From: an uncultured Saprospiraceae bacterium
GTDB taxonomy: Bacteria > Bacteroidota > Bacteroidia > Chitinophagales > Saprospiraceae
Length of the DNA: 37,831 nt
NCBI GenBank assembly: GCA_937944245.1
Contig: CALDYY010000100.1
Coordinates: forward strand, 1 to 37,831
Reading direction: 5' to 3'
The position numbers were made by a program, and so were the translations under genes. How positions within the stretch are numbered: position 1 is the stretch's first letter; each line of letters opens with the position of its first letter. A model generated the notes under the pieces. It did no database searches and was not told where the DNA came from. It was given only the letters and a program-made list of their open reading frames with translations. Shown piece by piece: positions 7,948-15,975 of this stretch.

Positions 7948-8862
7948 GCAGGTACAGTAGATTATTTCAATAAAGTTTCTACCAACATTCTATTAGAGGT
8001 TGTGCCTGCTGACCCTGTTCAGCCAGCAACTACTTTCTGGACGAATGTAGAAAATATGGAAATCAAAAATACAGGTGTTGAATTAGAGTTAAACTACCGC
8101 CATGTGGCAGACAATAGCTTTGGTTTTCAATTAGGCGGTAATGTTACTTTCATCAATAACGAAGTATCTGGTTCGCCTTACTCTGTTATTTTTACAGGTT
8201 CGGTGAGCGGTCCTGGCTTGACTTCAGCGCGTGTGAATGGCTACTTAAATGGTCAACCAATTGGTACATTCTACTTGCAAGAATTCATCGGATTTGATGA
8301 CAAAGGGTTGAATGTATTCACTGACGTGGACGGTGATGGTATAATCGGTAATAAAGACCGCATTGCAGCAGGTTCTGCCTTACCAAAGCAAATTTATAGC
8401 TTGACTGGTGGGCTTTCTTTCAAAGGGTTGAGCCTACTAGGTAACTTCAATGGCGTGGCAGGCAACAAAATTTTTGACAACACTGCACTTGCCAATTTCT
8501 ATAAATTGCGTCTGACTAAAGGTAATAACGGTACACCTTCTTCTGTGGAATTTCCAGAAGAATCGCCAAACAACGCAGCACCTATTTCCACTCGTTTCCT
8601 GAAAAATGGTGACTTCTTCCGTTTGAACAACCTGACGTTGAACTATCAATTAAACACACAAAAATTAGGCTTCAGCAAATATGTTAGCAATTTGAATTTC
8701 TTTATCACTGGACAAAATCTATTCTTGATTACAAATTATGATGGCTGGGATCCAGAAGTGGACACCGACCGTCAAGTAGATGGTATCTTATCCTATGGTA
8801 TTGACAACTTGAGCTACCCAAGAGCAAGAACCTTTGTATTTGGTGTAAATCTTGGGTTTTAA
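7948..8862 (+). pseudogene. C-terminal fragment of a SusC/RagA-type TonB-linked outer membrane protein
   Basis: About 304 codons encode the end of a SusC-type barrel: GTVDYFNKVSTNILLE, ENMEIKNTGVELELNY, DVDGDGIIGNKDRIAAGS, FFRLNNLTLNYQL, and the usual finish SYPRARTFVFGVNLGF with a terminal aromatic for outer-membrane insertion. A complete SusC is roughly 1000 residues with a signal peptide, carboxypeptidase-like domain, plug and 22-strand barrel; here the plug and most of the barrel are missing. An in-frame ATG at 7927 lies in DNA of the neighbouring SDR remnant and is not a real start. The reading frame itself is intact, which suggests a recent deletion or a sequence misjoin. The matching SusD follows after 53 bases. 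Confidence 0.85.
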
Positions 8863-8915
8863 CTATTTATTTTTTAATAAAACTTAACATCTGAATAAAG
8901 ATAAAAAATTATAAA

Positions 8916-10598
8916 ATGAAAAATTATAAATTATTTCTAATCATCGTTTTGGGGCTAATGTTAGCTATCCAAAGTTGTACAGACTTAAAAGAAGTCATTT
9001 TGGATGAAACGGCTGGACCAAGCCTAAGCCCAAGAGAATCCGCAGATGCGGTACTAGCACCTGCCTACGCTAGATTAAACAGAATTTATTTGCACACCAA
9101 TTACTTTGCGTTACAACAAATCACAAGTGATGAATCCATCCTACCTTATCGGGGAGGTACCGACTGGGGAGATAATGGTATTTATGTAGCTTTACATAGC
9201 CATACTTTTGATGCAAACACTGCAAATGTGAGAAATACATGGAATGAAATTTTCCAAGCACTTTCGCGAGCAGTAACTGCTGTAAATGAGTTACCAAACA
9301 TTAACGACCCAATAGCAGCTACCTATTTGGCGGAAGCACGCGCCTTGAGAGCGTTCTATTCTTGGATGACTTTGGATTTGTACAATGTAGTTTTCGTGAA
9401 AGAAAACATTAACGACAACTCTGTGGTACTGCGTGGTGCAGAGGCTTTCGAGTACATAAAAAGTGAACTAGAAGCCGCTGAGCCTTTGTTGGCAGATAAC
9501 GTTGGACCTGGTCGTATCACTAAAGCAGCAGCACAAGCTTTATTAGCAAGATTGTATCTAAATGCAGCCGTTTACAAAGACCGCTATGCTGATGCTTTCA
9601 AATTTGATGCAGCAGACTTAACTAAAGTGATTGAAAATTGCGATAAAATCATCAATTCTGGAAAATATCGTTTATCTGCGGAGTATTTCGATATATTTTC
9701 CAACAACAACCATACCAATCCAGAGTTGATTTTTGCAATTGACCAACGTCCTGACTTGAACGGTCATAACCGTATGGCTTATTTTTCCCTTTCAGGTGAG
9801 CAACATCCAGTGCCAGCAGCTTATGGCGCAAACGGTACAGATGGACCTGCAATTACTGCTGATTTCTACCAAACTTGGGCAAAGGCTTATGCACCACTTG
9901 ACCCAGCCGATGCAGATGCACGTTTCTTCCAACGCAATTTGCCACAAGGAGTAACCTGTGTGGACGGTGCAACTTACCGAATTGATAGAGGTATTTTGCG
10001 TGGACAGCAGTATGGTTTAGCTATCACACAACAAGGCTATGAGCGTTGCGAAGATGGCAAATTCAAAATCATTCCATTGGATAGCCGCCGAAGGGGTCGC
10101 TTTGATTTACCTGTAATTCATACTGAAGCAGTGGATTTTACAACGGCTGGCAGCAATTACCCAACGGGCTATCGCGTACACAAATACGAGTTTAGCCAAA
10201 CGACGACCGATGGACGAAATAGAGGAGAGCATGATATTATAGTGATGCGACTAGCAGATGTTTACTTGATGCGTGCCGAAGCAAAATTGCGTAGAGATAA
10301 CGATGCAGCGAGTGCTTTGGCAGATGTGAACACAGTAAGAAAATCCAGAACAGCACGTCAACCAATTCCACCAGCATTAACAGAAATGAACTTGGATTTG
10401 TTATTCCGCGAGCGAGGTTTTGAATTATACTGGGAGCATCTTCGCCGCACTGATATGATTCGCTTCGGTAAATTTGAAGGTACTTGGGTAGAAAAAACCA
10501 GCACCAACAAATTCCGTCGAGTATTCCCTATCCCACAATCTGCGATTGATGGTGCTTCTAATGTACCAGGCTATTTGACACAAAATGAAGGATACTAA
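8916..10598 (+). CDS. RagB/SusD family outer-membrane nutrient-binding lipoprotein
   Basis: The 560-residue protein has a lipoprotein signal (MKNYKLFLIIVLGLMLAIQSC, Cys21 as lipidation site). The SusD helical fold follows: RNTWNEIFQALSRAVTAVNELP, YLAEARALRAFYSWMTLDLYN, the TPR-like AAQALLARLYLNAAVY, and the C-terminal MRLADVYLMRAEAKLR, LLFRERGFELYWEHLRRTDMIRFG and RVFPIPQSAID. SusD proteins form the surface lid on a SusC transporter and capture glycans or peptides. Length and motifs are complete. Its expected partner immediately upstream is only a C-terminal fragment, so it may be orphaned or dependent on a SusC elsewhere. There are no glycoside hydrolases nearby to hint at the substrate. A strong terminator follows. 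Confidence 0.92.
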   Translation: MKNYKLFLIIVLGLMLAIQSCTDLKEVILDETAGPSLSPRESADAVLAPAYARLNRIYLHTNYFALQQITSDESILPYRGGTDWGDNGIYVALHSHTFDANTANVRNTWNEIFQALSRAVTAVNELPNINDPIAATYLAEARALRAFYSWMTLDLYNVVFVKENINDNSVVLRGAEAFEYIKSELEAAEPLLADNVGPGRITKAAAQALLARLYLNAAVYKDRYADAFKFDAADLTKVIENCDKIINSGKYRLSAEYFDIFSNNNHTNPELIFAIDQRPDLNGHNRMAYFSLSGEQHPVPAAYGANGTDGPAITADFYQTWAKAYAPLDPADADARFFQRNLPQGVTCVDGATYRIDRGILRGQQYGLAITQQGYERCEDGKFKIIPLDSRRRGRFDLPVIHTEAVDFTTAGSNYPTGYRVHKYEFSQTTTDGRNRGEHDIIVMRLADVYLMRAEAKLRRDNDAASALADVNTVRKSRTARQPIPPALTEMNLDLLFRERGFELYWEHLRRTDMIRFGKFEGTWVEKTSTNKFRRVFPIPQSAIDGASNVPGYLTQNEGY

Positions 10599-10615
10599 CA
10601 GACATTATCTGTTAT

Positions 10616-10662
10616 AACAAAAAAGCAGGCTATCTTTTTATGAGATAGCCTGCTTTTTTGTT
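10616..10662 (+). terminator. Intrinsic terminator after susD-like gene
   Basis: A perfect 20-bp stem (10616-10635 with 10643-10662) encloses a 7-base loop, with an A-run on the 5' side and a T-run (10654-10659) on the 3' side. It ends the SusD transcript; the symmetric A and T runs would let it work in both directions. Confidence 0.92.
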
Positions 10663-10765
10663 AGCCTATTTTTTCTACGGTAAGCGTCATTTTTTTAGTA
10701 TTTCTTACAAAACCACAAAAAGTTTTTCCACTTTAGCTAATTATTTGACGGCTTAACTGTACCTT

Positions 10766-12289
10766 ATGTTAAAATTACGGCGCTGGGTTTTTTTCCCTCC
10801 TTTTTTTGTGCTATTGGGGGCTACTATTTACAGTCTTGTCAATGTAGAAAGCTTTTTACAACAGGTTACCCTTTTGAATAACTGGATTTTAGATAAATTT
10901 GGTTGGCTTTACGCGCTAGGGACGTTGTTTTTTTTACTCATTTGCGTGTGGGTTTACTTCTCCCCTATTGCTAAAATTAGAATTGGCGGCACAGAAGCCA
11001 ATCCTATACTCACTCGTTGGCGTTGGTTTGCCATTACGTTAACCACAACAGTAGCCATTGGAATCTTATTTTGGGGAACTGCCGAGCCACTCTACCACCT
11101 TCATCAACCGCCTGCTAACATGGATATTGAAGAAAACTCCTTAGAAGCCGCACAATTTTCTATGTCCACTATGTTTATGCATTGGACGTTTACGCCTTAC
11201 GCTATCTACACTTTGGCAGGATTAATGTTTGCTTTGACCTATTACAATCTTAAACAGCCTTTTAGTTTAGGTTCTTTACTTTATCCCTTACTGGGCAAAC
11301 GCGCACATGGTCGCATAGGCAAAGCAACTGATGCCATTTGTTTATACAGCTTAGTGGCAGGCATGGCAGCTTCTCTAGGTGCTGGTATTCTGACTATCAG
11401 CAGTGGGATGGAAACAATGATGGGTATAAAAGGCTCTGCCCTTTCATTAGGGCTTATCACTCTGGCAATAGTAGCCTCATTTATTGTTTCAGCAGCAAGT
11501 GGCTTACTCAAGGGCATTCGCATACTTTCTAACATCAATGTTATTGTCTTTATTGGTATTGCCATTTTCGTTGCCATTTTCGGCCCTACGCTATTTATGT
11601 TAAAACTTGGCTTACAAGGTTTTTGGGAATACTGCTCAAATTTTATTCCCAGAAGTGCTTACACGCTGGGCATTAATGATAGTAGCTGGTTAAATAGCTG
11701 GACTATATTTTATTGGGCAAATTGGCTAGCATGGACACCTGTAACAGCACTTTTTCTAGGGCGCTTGGCATATGGTTATACTGTTAGGGATTACATCCAT
11801 TTCAATTTACTTTTGCCTGCGCTCTTTGGTATGCTTTGGATGACTATTTTTAGTGGTGCTTCCATGCAAATGGATATTAACAACAATGCTTCACCTATGT
11901 ACGATGTATTGCAAAAGCAAGGAGCAGAGTATGTCATTTACGCCGTTTTCCAGCAACTCCCTATTCCTAAAATAATGAGTGTTATTTTCTTAATAACTTC
12001 ATTCCTGTCCTATGTAACTGCCGCCGACTCCAATACCTCTGCTATGAGTGGTATTAGCGCAACAGGCATATCCCCTGAAAGCCCCGAACCTTCGTTTTGG
12101 ATTAAACTCGTTTGGGGGACAATAGTTGGTACTATTGCTTGGGTTATGGTAGCTTTCGCAGGAATTGACGGCATAAAAATGACTTCAAACCTTGGTGGAC
12201 TTCCGGCACTATTTTTAATTATTGCCGTAGGTATTGGCATGATTAGAATGATACACAAAAAGATGCTATCAACAGAGAAAAGTGTGTGA
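10766..12289 (+). CDS. BCCT-family betaine/carnitine/choline transporter
   Basis: The 507-residue integral membrane protein shows about 12 hydrophobic segments and the BCCT signature region FYWANWLAWTPVTALFLGRLAYGYTVRDY (the W-x2-W-x2-W-[ST]-P pattern of TM8). Other family marks are WGTAEPLYHLHQPP after TM2-3, STMFMHWTFTPYAIYTL, GMAASLGAGILTISSG and the late FLSYVTAADSNTSAMSGIS. These transporters import quaternary amines such as glycine betaine with Na+ or H+, mostly for osmoprotection. The N- and C-terminal tails are short, so no large osmosensing extension is present. It stands alone between the terminator at 10616-10662 and a long gene-free stretch. Substrate and coupling ion cannot be read from sequence. 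Confidence 0.9.
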   Translation: MLKLRRWVFFPPFFVLLGATIYSLVNVESFLQQVTLLNNWILDKFGWLYALGTLFFLLICVWVYFSPIAKIRIGGTEANPILTRWRWFAITLTTTVAIGILFWGTAEPLYHLHQPPANMDIEENSLEAAQFSMSTMFMHWTFTPYAIYTLAGLMFALTYYNLKQPFSLGSLLYPLLGKRAHGRIGKATDAICLYSLVAGMAASLGAGILTISSGMETMMGIKGSALSLGLITLAIVASFIVSAASGLLKGIRILSNINVIVFIGIAIFVAIFGPTLFMLKLGLQGFWEYCSNFIPRSAYTLGINDSSWLNSWTIFYWANWLAWTPVTALFLGRLAYGYTVRDYIHFNLLLPALFGMLWMTIFSGASMQMDINNNASPMYDVLQKQGAEYVIYAVFQQLPIPKIMSVIFLITSFLSYVTAADSNTSAMSGISATGISPESPEPSFWIKLVWGTIVGTIAWVMVAFAGIDGIKMTSNLGGLPALFLIIAVGIGMIRMIHKKMLSTEKSV

Positions 12290-12500
12290 AAAACTGCGTG
12301 AGCAATGCCCACGCAGAAACTTTTGGTAGCACCAACAAGTCAATCATAATGATTACTATATTGGAGGATTTCAATGTAAGCTGCTTTGCTGTACTAGCAG
12401 CCAGGTCCCGTTACATGTTCGATTGTAATAATACCGTCGTTCATGTCAGACCTAGTCTGAAAAGTGTTGTAGATAAGCGTAGTCATGCTAAATAAATATG
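12290..12500 (+). other. Hairpin-rich stretch downstream of the BCCT gene
   Basis: No convincing gene: a 69-codon frame here has no recognisable features. Several short perfect stems follow each other: 12294-12300/12310-12316 (7 bp), 12323-12327/12331-12335, 12342-12346/12350-12354, 12380-12384/12397-12401, 12411-12415/12424-12428, and 12446-12451/12455-12460 (6 bp, 3-base loop). The first could act as a weak terminator for the transporter gene, although no long T-run follows. The string of hairpins could be a structured 3' UTR or small RNA, or chance. Confidence 0.3.
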
Positions 12501-13122
12501 TTAATAAAAATGAAGAAATACATTTACACCTCAGCAGTTTTATACATGCCTATTGGATATAATAACATTTTCATGGTGTGTTACTGAGTCTTAGACAAGC
12601 CTCTCAGTGCCTAAATTTGCATAGCTAACTCATTCAAATATGTATTTTTTTTCTTGAGCTAATGTGGTTACGATTATGACAACTATTTTAATCGTAAAAA
12701 ATAAAAAGACATATTGTAAACGAGCATTAGTATTTACGTGTGCAATTTAATCATGGCAAAGATGTATTATTTTTTTATATGTTTTACTATGTCACATTTT
12801 TTTTCTTAACTTTTTTTTTGTGAGATAGAAAAGACAAGATATTTTTCTTCAAAATTCACACATAATGATAAAAATATTATAACTTTGTAATATTTAAAAT
12901 ATTTATATAAAAAAATAACACTTAGTTTGCAATTTAGGGTGTCCCAGCGCATTTTAAGTTTCTATAAAAAAGTCAAATGCTCTATAATGTGACATTTACT
13001 TACAAATAAGACTCAATTACCAGTTACTTCTCATAACTACAATATACGCTATAATTGAACAAACACGCTATACATTTTTATGTAATTTTGTATTAATCAT
13101 AAAGACACAATAAATAAAGACT
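12501..13122. other. AT-rich gene-free stretch upstream of the helical-repeat protein
   Basis: No open frame worth annotating is seen in about 620 bases, which are very A/T rich with long T and A runs (12796-12829). The 10-mer ATGTCACATT occurs twice in opposite orientation (12789-12798 and 12986-12995), each holding a near-palindrome ATGTSACAT. Two matches to the Bacteroidota -7 element occur: TAACTTTG at 12880-12887 and TAATTTTG at 13083-13090. Confidence 0.4.
13083..13090 (+). promoter_or_regulatory. Candidate -7 element TAATTTTG
   Basis: It matches TAnnTTTG and lies 32 bases ahead of the ATG at 13123. A TTG at 13055-13057 is 25 bases upstream, slightly beyond the 17-23 base spacing reported for Bacteroidota promoters. 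Confidence 0.45.
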
Positions 13123-14712
13123 ATGCAAATTCTAAAAGAGCTCGTACACATTGTAAATAAGAATAAAGTTCGATCCATAGAAATCATCGGTGGCGGTAAT
13201 GGCAAATCAGGTAATGCCGAGAACAAATCAATGGTCAACGAATTTTATGAGGCGATTATAGAAGATAAGTTTGCTGATGATGATGATGCTGCTCAATACT
13301 TTTACGAATCCGATGCAGAAAATCCTAATTACAAAAAACTAAAGAACCGACTAAAAAATAGGCTAATCAACACTGTTTTCTTTATTGATGTCAAACAACC
13401 TTCCTACAATCAACGCCAAAGAGCTTACTACGAATGCTACAAGGATTGGGCAGCAGCAAAAATATTGACAGGAAAACAAGCTAGATTGTCCTCTGTAAGT
13501 CTTTCCCACAAAATTTTAAAACAAGCAAGACGCTATGAATTTTCAGAATTGGTATTGGATATAGCACGTTCATTGAGGTTGCACTATGGCACTATTGATG
13601 GCGACAGAAAACGCTATGAGCAGTTTGATCAACTTTTTGATGAATATGAAGAAGCATGGATTCAAGAAAATTTGGCAGAAAAACTTTACGTAGAACTAGT
13701 TACTAAATATGTCAATGTAAAAGCAACCCAAAAGGAACTACATAATAAAGCAAAAGAAGCCTACAAGCGACTTGAACCTGCGCTAAAAAAGCACAGTAGC
13801 TACCGCTTACACTTCATGTCAAGCTTAATAAAAGTATTGATTTATATTAGCGTAAACGATTACAAGCGCACCATTGAAGTATGTGATGAAGCGATTAAGT
13901 TCTTTAAGCAAAAGGAGTATGTTGCTCGATTACCTATTCAAATATTTTTGCATCAGCAACTTATTTGCCATACCCAATTGCGCCAGTTTACTGAAGGAAA
14001 AGAAGTAGCCGAAGAATGTTTGGCATTTATTGAAGAAGGCACTTTTAACTGGTTCAAACACAAAGAGTTATACTTACTTCTTTCTATGCACTCTCGAGAA
14101 TATCAAAAAGCCTACACCATATTTTTGGAAACGACAGAACACCGAAGATTTCAGTTTCTACCTTCCAACATAAAAGAAGTATGGCGCATTTATGAAGCCT
14201 ACCTTCAATTCCTAGTAATGATGAAACGAGTGAATATTAATGAATCTGATGAGAATTTTTCTAAATTTAAGCCCGGAAAGTTCTTTAACGAAACCCCTAT
14301 CTTCTCCAAAGACAAACGAGGCATGAATATCCCTATCCTAGTGATACAGATTTTGTTTATGATTTCTCAACGCAAATATAATGATGCAGTGGACAGAATT
14401 GAAGCGATAGAAAAATACTGCTCGCGTTATTTGCGTAAAGACGATACTTTTAGAAGTAATTGCTTTATAAAGATGCTGCTGCAAATTCCAATTTCTGGAT
14501 TTCACAAAACAGCCGTAATTAGGAAATCTGAAAAACATAGAAAACAACTGGAAACCGTTTCCATTGATGTGGCAAATCAAGCCTCTGAAATTGAGATACT
14601 TCCGTATGAAGATTTATGGAACTTTGCTTTAGAGTGTCTAGATAATGAGTTCCATAAGGTAAGGGCACCAAAGCAGCAAAGTAAGGCTAATAGGGATTCG
14701 CTTGGGTTGTAG
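13123..14712 (+). CDS. Unknown protein with helical (TPR-like) repeats
   Basis: The 529-residue protein has no signal peptide and no clear membrane segment. Residues ~1-100 carry a glycine-rich SIEIIGGGNGKSGNAENKS followed by an acidic stretch (DKFADDDDAAQYF). The rest is a regular run of amphipathic helices with TPR-like spacing, e.g. DYKRTIEVCDEAIKFFKQKEY, QFTEGKEVAEECLAFIEEG and REYQKAYTIFLETTEHRRF, ending in a basic, probably disordered tail (RAPKQQSKANRDSLG). I read it as a cytoplasmic scaffold or helical-repeat adaptor and cannot name a family; similar proteins are common in Saprospiria-like genomes as I recall, but I cannot verify that. It is monocistronic, 11 bases from a convergent gene. 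Confidence 0.6.
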   Translation: MQILKELVHIVNKNKVRSIEIIGGGNGKSGNAENKSMVNEFYEAIIEDKFADDDDAAQYFYESDAENPNYKKLKNRLKNRLINTVFFIDVKQPSYNQRQRAYYECYKDWAAAKILTGKQARLSSVSLSHKILKQARRYEFSELVLDIARSLRLHYGTIDGDRKRYEQFDQLFDEYEEAWIQENLAEKLYVELVTKYVNVKATQKELHNKAKEAYKRLEPALKKHSSYRLHFMSSLIKVLIYISVNDYKRTIEVCDEAIKFFKQKEYVARLPIQIFLHQQLICHTQLRQFTEGKEVAEECLAFIEEGTFNWFKHKELYLLLSMHSREYQKAYTIFLETTEHRRFQFLPSNIKEVWRIYEAYLQFLVMMKRVNINESDENFSKFKPGKFFNETPIFSKDKRGMNIPILVIQILFMISQRKYNDAVDRIEAIEKYCSRYLRKDDTFRSNCFIKMLLQIPISGFHKTAVIRKSEKHRKQLETVSIDVANQASEIEILPYEDLWNFALECLDNEFHKVRAPKQQSKANRDSLGL

Positions 14713-14723
14713 TTGTAGCTAAA

Positions 14724-15698
14724 CTATTTTGTATAAAACTGAGCTTGATAAGTAGCTATCCATGCTAACTCTTTTAGGATGACATCCGCTTCGAAGGGCT
14801 CAAAATAAAAAAATTCAGTAAACTGGGCTATGGCATATCTTTTGTGTAGGTATTTCTGTTTGAAGAAATTTTCTAAAAAAGCAATACCTGCACAAATAAA
14901 AACTACTTCAATCTCTACCTGCTGAAAAATAGAGTTAAGGTCTGCTTGAATTTCCTTCAGCCTTACCTCCATCTGTCGAGAGGTTAAGCCAATTTTATAA
15001 AATGTAGCGTATTGCCCTGATTTTATTTTCAAGAAATAAAGTTGAAACTGCTTAAACCGTTGCCAATCATCTTGATATTGTCTTATTTTTTCTTCTGTTT
15101 CTCTCAGTTCGTACAATGTATGATGGTAATTTTTAAGCGCAATCACTTGTGAATGAAAGTATTGAGGATATAAATTATGATGCTGAGAGGCTTGATAAGC
15201 ATCAAAACTAAGTGTTGTTATCCCATCTGTGTAAAGCGAAAACCGTTTGGAATGTAATTTTTCCCACGTGGGAAAGGGTGCTTGTTCCGAACGGCAATAA
15301 TGAATAATGGATTTTCGCACCTGTTCAAAAGGTCTTTCTTTGTAGATTAATAATTGGTCTGAAAAATGACGAATAGCTTTTTTATGGTATTTATCTTTCT
15401 CCTGAAGAGACTGATAACGCTGCAACAGCTTTTGAATAGTGTTACTCGTTTCAGATAATTTCTCAATAGCATAGTCTGATAAACTTATTTTTAGATTGAG
15501 TACACTATTTAAACCAAAAAAGTAAGCAGAATGATGCTGGCAACTTATCCCTATATGTGCAAAATGATGCGCCAGTTTCTTACCTTTTTTTGCTACCAGT
15601 AAACCTTTACAGTAAGAACATACCAAATTCGTTTTCCCACGTTTTACCTCAGAAATATGAATTAAATTTCCGTCTTTCCAACCATACGGCAACAACAT
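14724..15698 (-). CDS. CoiA-like N-terminus fused to a GIY-YIG (MUG113/T5orf172-like) C-terminus
   Basis: The 324-residue protein begins with features of competence protein CoiA: C27-x2-C30 (LVCSYCKGLL), then KKGKKLAHHFAHIG with H44, H45 and H48. In CoiA this segment precedes a nuclease domain. A helical, charged middle (70-210) follows. The C-terminal ~105 residues resemble GIY-YIG nucleases of the MUG113/T5orf172 type: LYFLKIKSGQYATFYKIGLT (Y221 and Y234-K235-I236-G237), R246 in VRLKEI, and E276 in FLENFFKQKY, matching the usual Tyr, Arg and Glu positions. DNA processing, perhaps with a zinc- or DNA-binding N-terminus, is likely; the biological role (competence, defence, repair) is open. 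No membrane segment is present. Confidence 0.6.
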   Translation of the reverse strand: MLLPYGWKDGNLIHISEVKRGKTNLVCSYCKGLLVAKKGKKLAHHFAHIGISCQHHSAYFFGLNSVLNLKISLSDYAIEKLSETSNTIQKLLQRYQSLQEKDKYHKKAIRHFSDQLLIYKERPFEQVRKSIIHYCRSEQAPFPTWEKLHSKRFSLYTDGITTLSFDAYQASQHHNLYPQYFHSQVIALKNYHHTLYELRETEEKIRQYQDDWQRFKQFQLYFLKIKSGQYATFYKIGLTSRQMEVRLKEIQADLNSIFQQVEIEVVFICAGIAFLENFFKQKYLHKRYAIAQFTEFFYFEPFEADVILKELAWIATYQAQFYTK

Positions 15699-15963
15699 AA
15701 TAAAATAAAATTGATAAACTAACCAATAATATATTAGACTTCTTGCGAAAGTAGTTTTTTCTCCTCAACTCAACCTAATTCCTTTTTAATTTTACCCTAA
15801 ATGAAAAAAGAAGAAAGGCTAAGGGACTCTCGAAGGAAGTCTATTACACAAACAGTACAAAAAAGTTATCTACCTAGATATTTCTTGAATAAGTGTAAAA
15901 AAAACTTTAAATACTATCAGAGTTTCTTTAGAAAATAATTAATGAAGATTCTAACAAACTACC

Positions 15964-15971
15964 TAACTTTG
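15964..15971 (+). promoter_or_regulatory. -7 element TAACTTTG directly ahead of lpxD (leaderless start?)
   Basis: TAACTTTG matches TAnnTTTG exactly and ends only four bases before the lpxD ATG at 15976. Transcription should start near the A of the ATG, implying a leaderless or nearly leaderless mRNA. No TTG stands at the usual -33 distance. The 277-base gap back to 15698 otherwise shows no gene. Confidence 0.5.
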
Positions 15972-15975
15972 TCTC

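Noticed and set aside
7927-8862. Treating the SusC fragment as a small intact gene starting at ATG 7927
   Set aside because: It lacks a signal peptide, plug and most of the barrel, and its first codons derive from the neighbouring SDR remnant in another frame.
12405-12430. tRNA-like T-arm with GTTCGAT
   Set aside because: The stem would enclose eight rather than seven loop bases, and no matching acceptor, D or anticodon arms could be assembled around it.
12286-12495. 69-codon frame after the BCCT gene
   Set aside because: No homology-like features, no promoter or start context, and it overlaps the transporter stop; the stretch is better described as hairpin-rich noncoding DNA.
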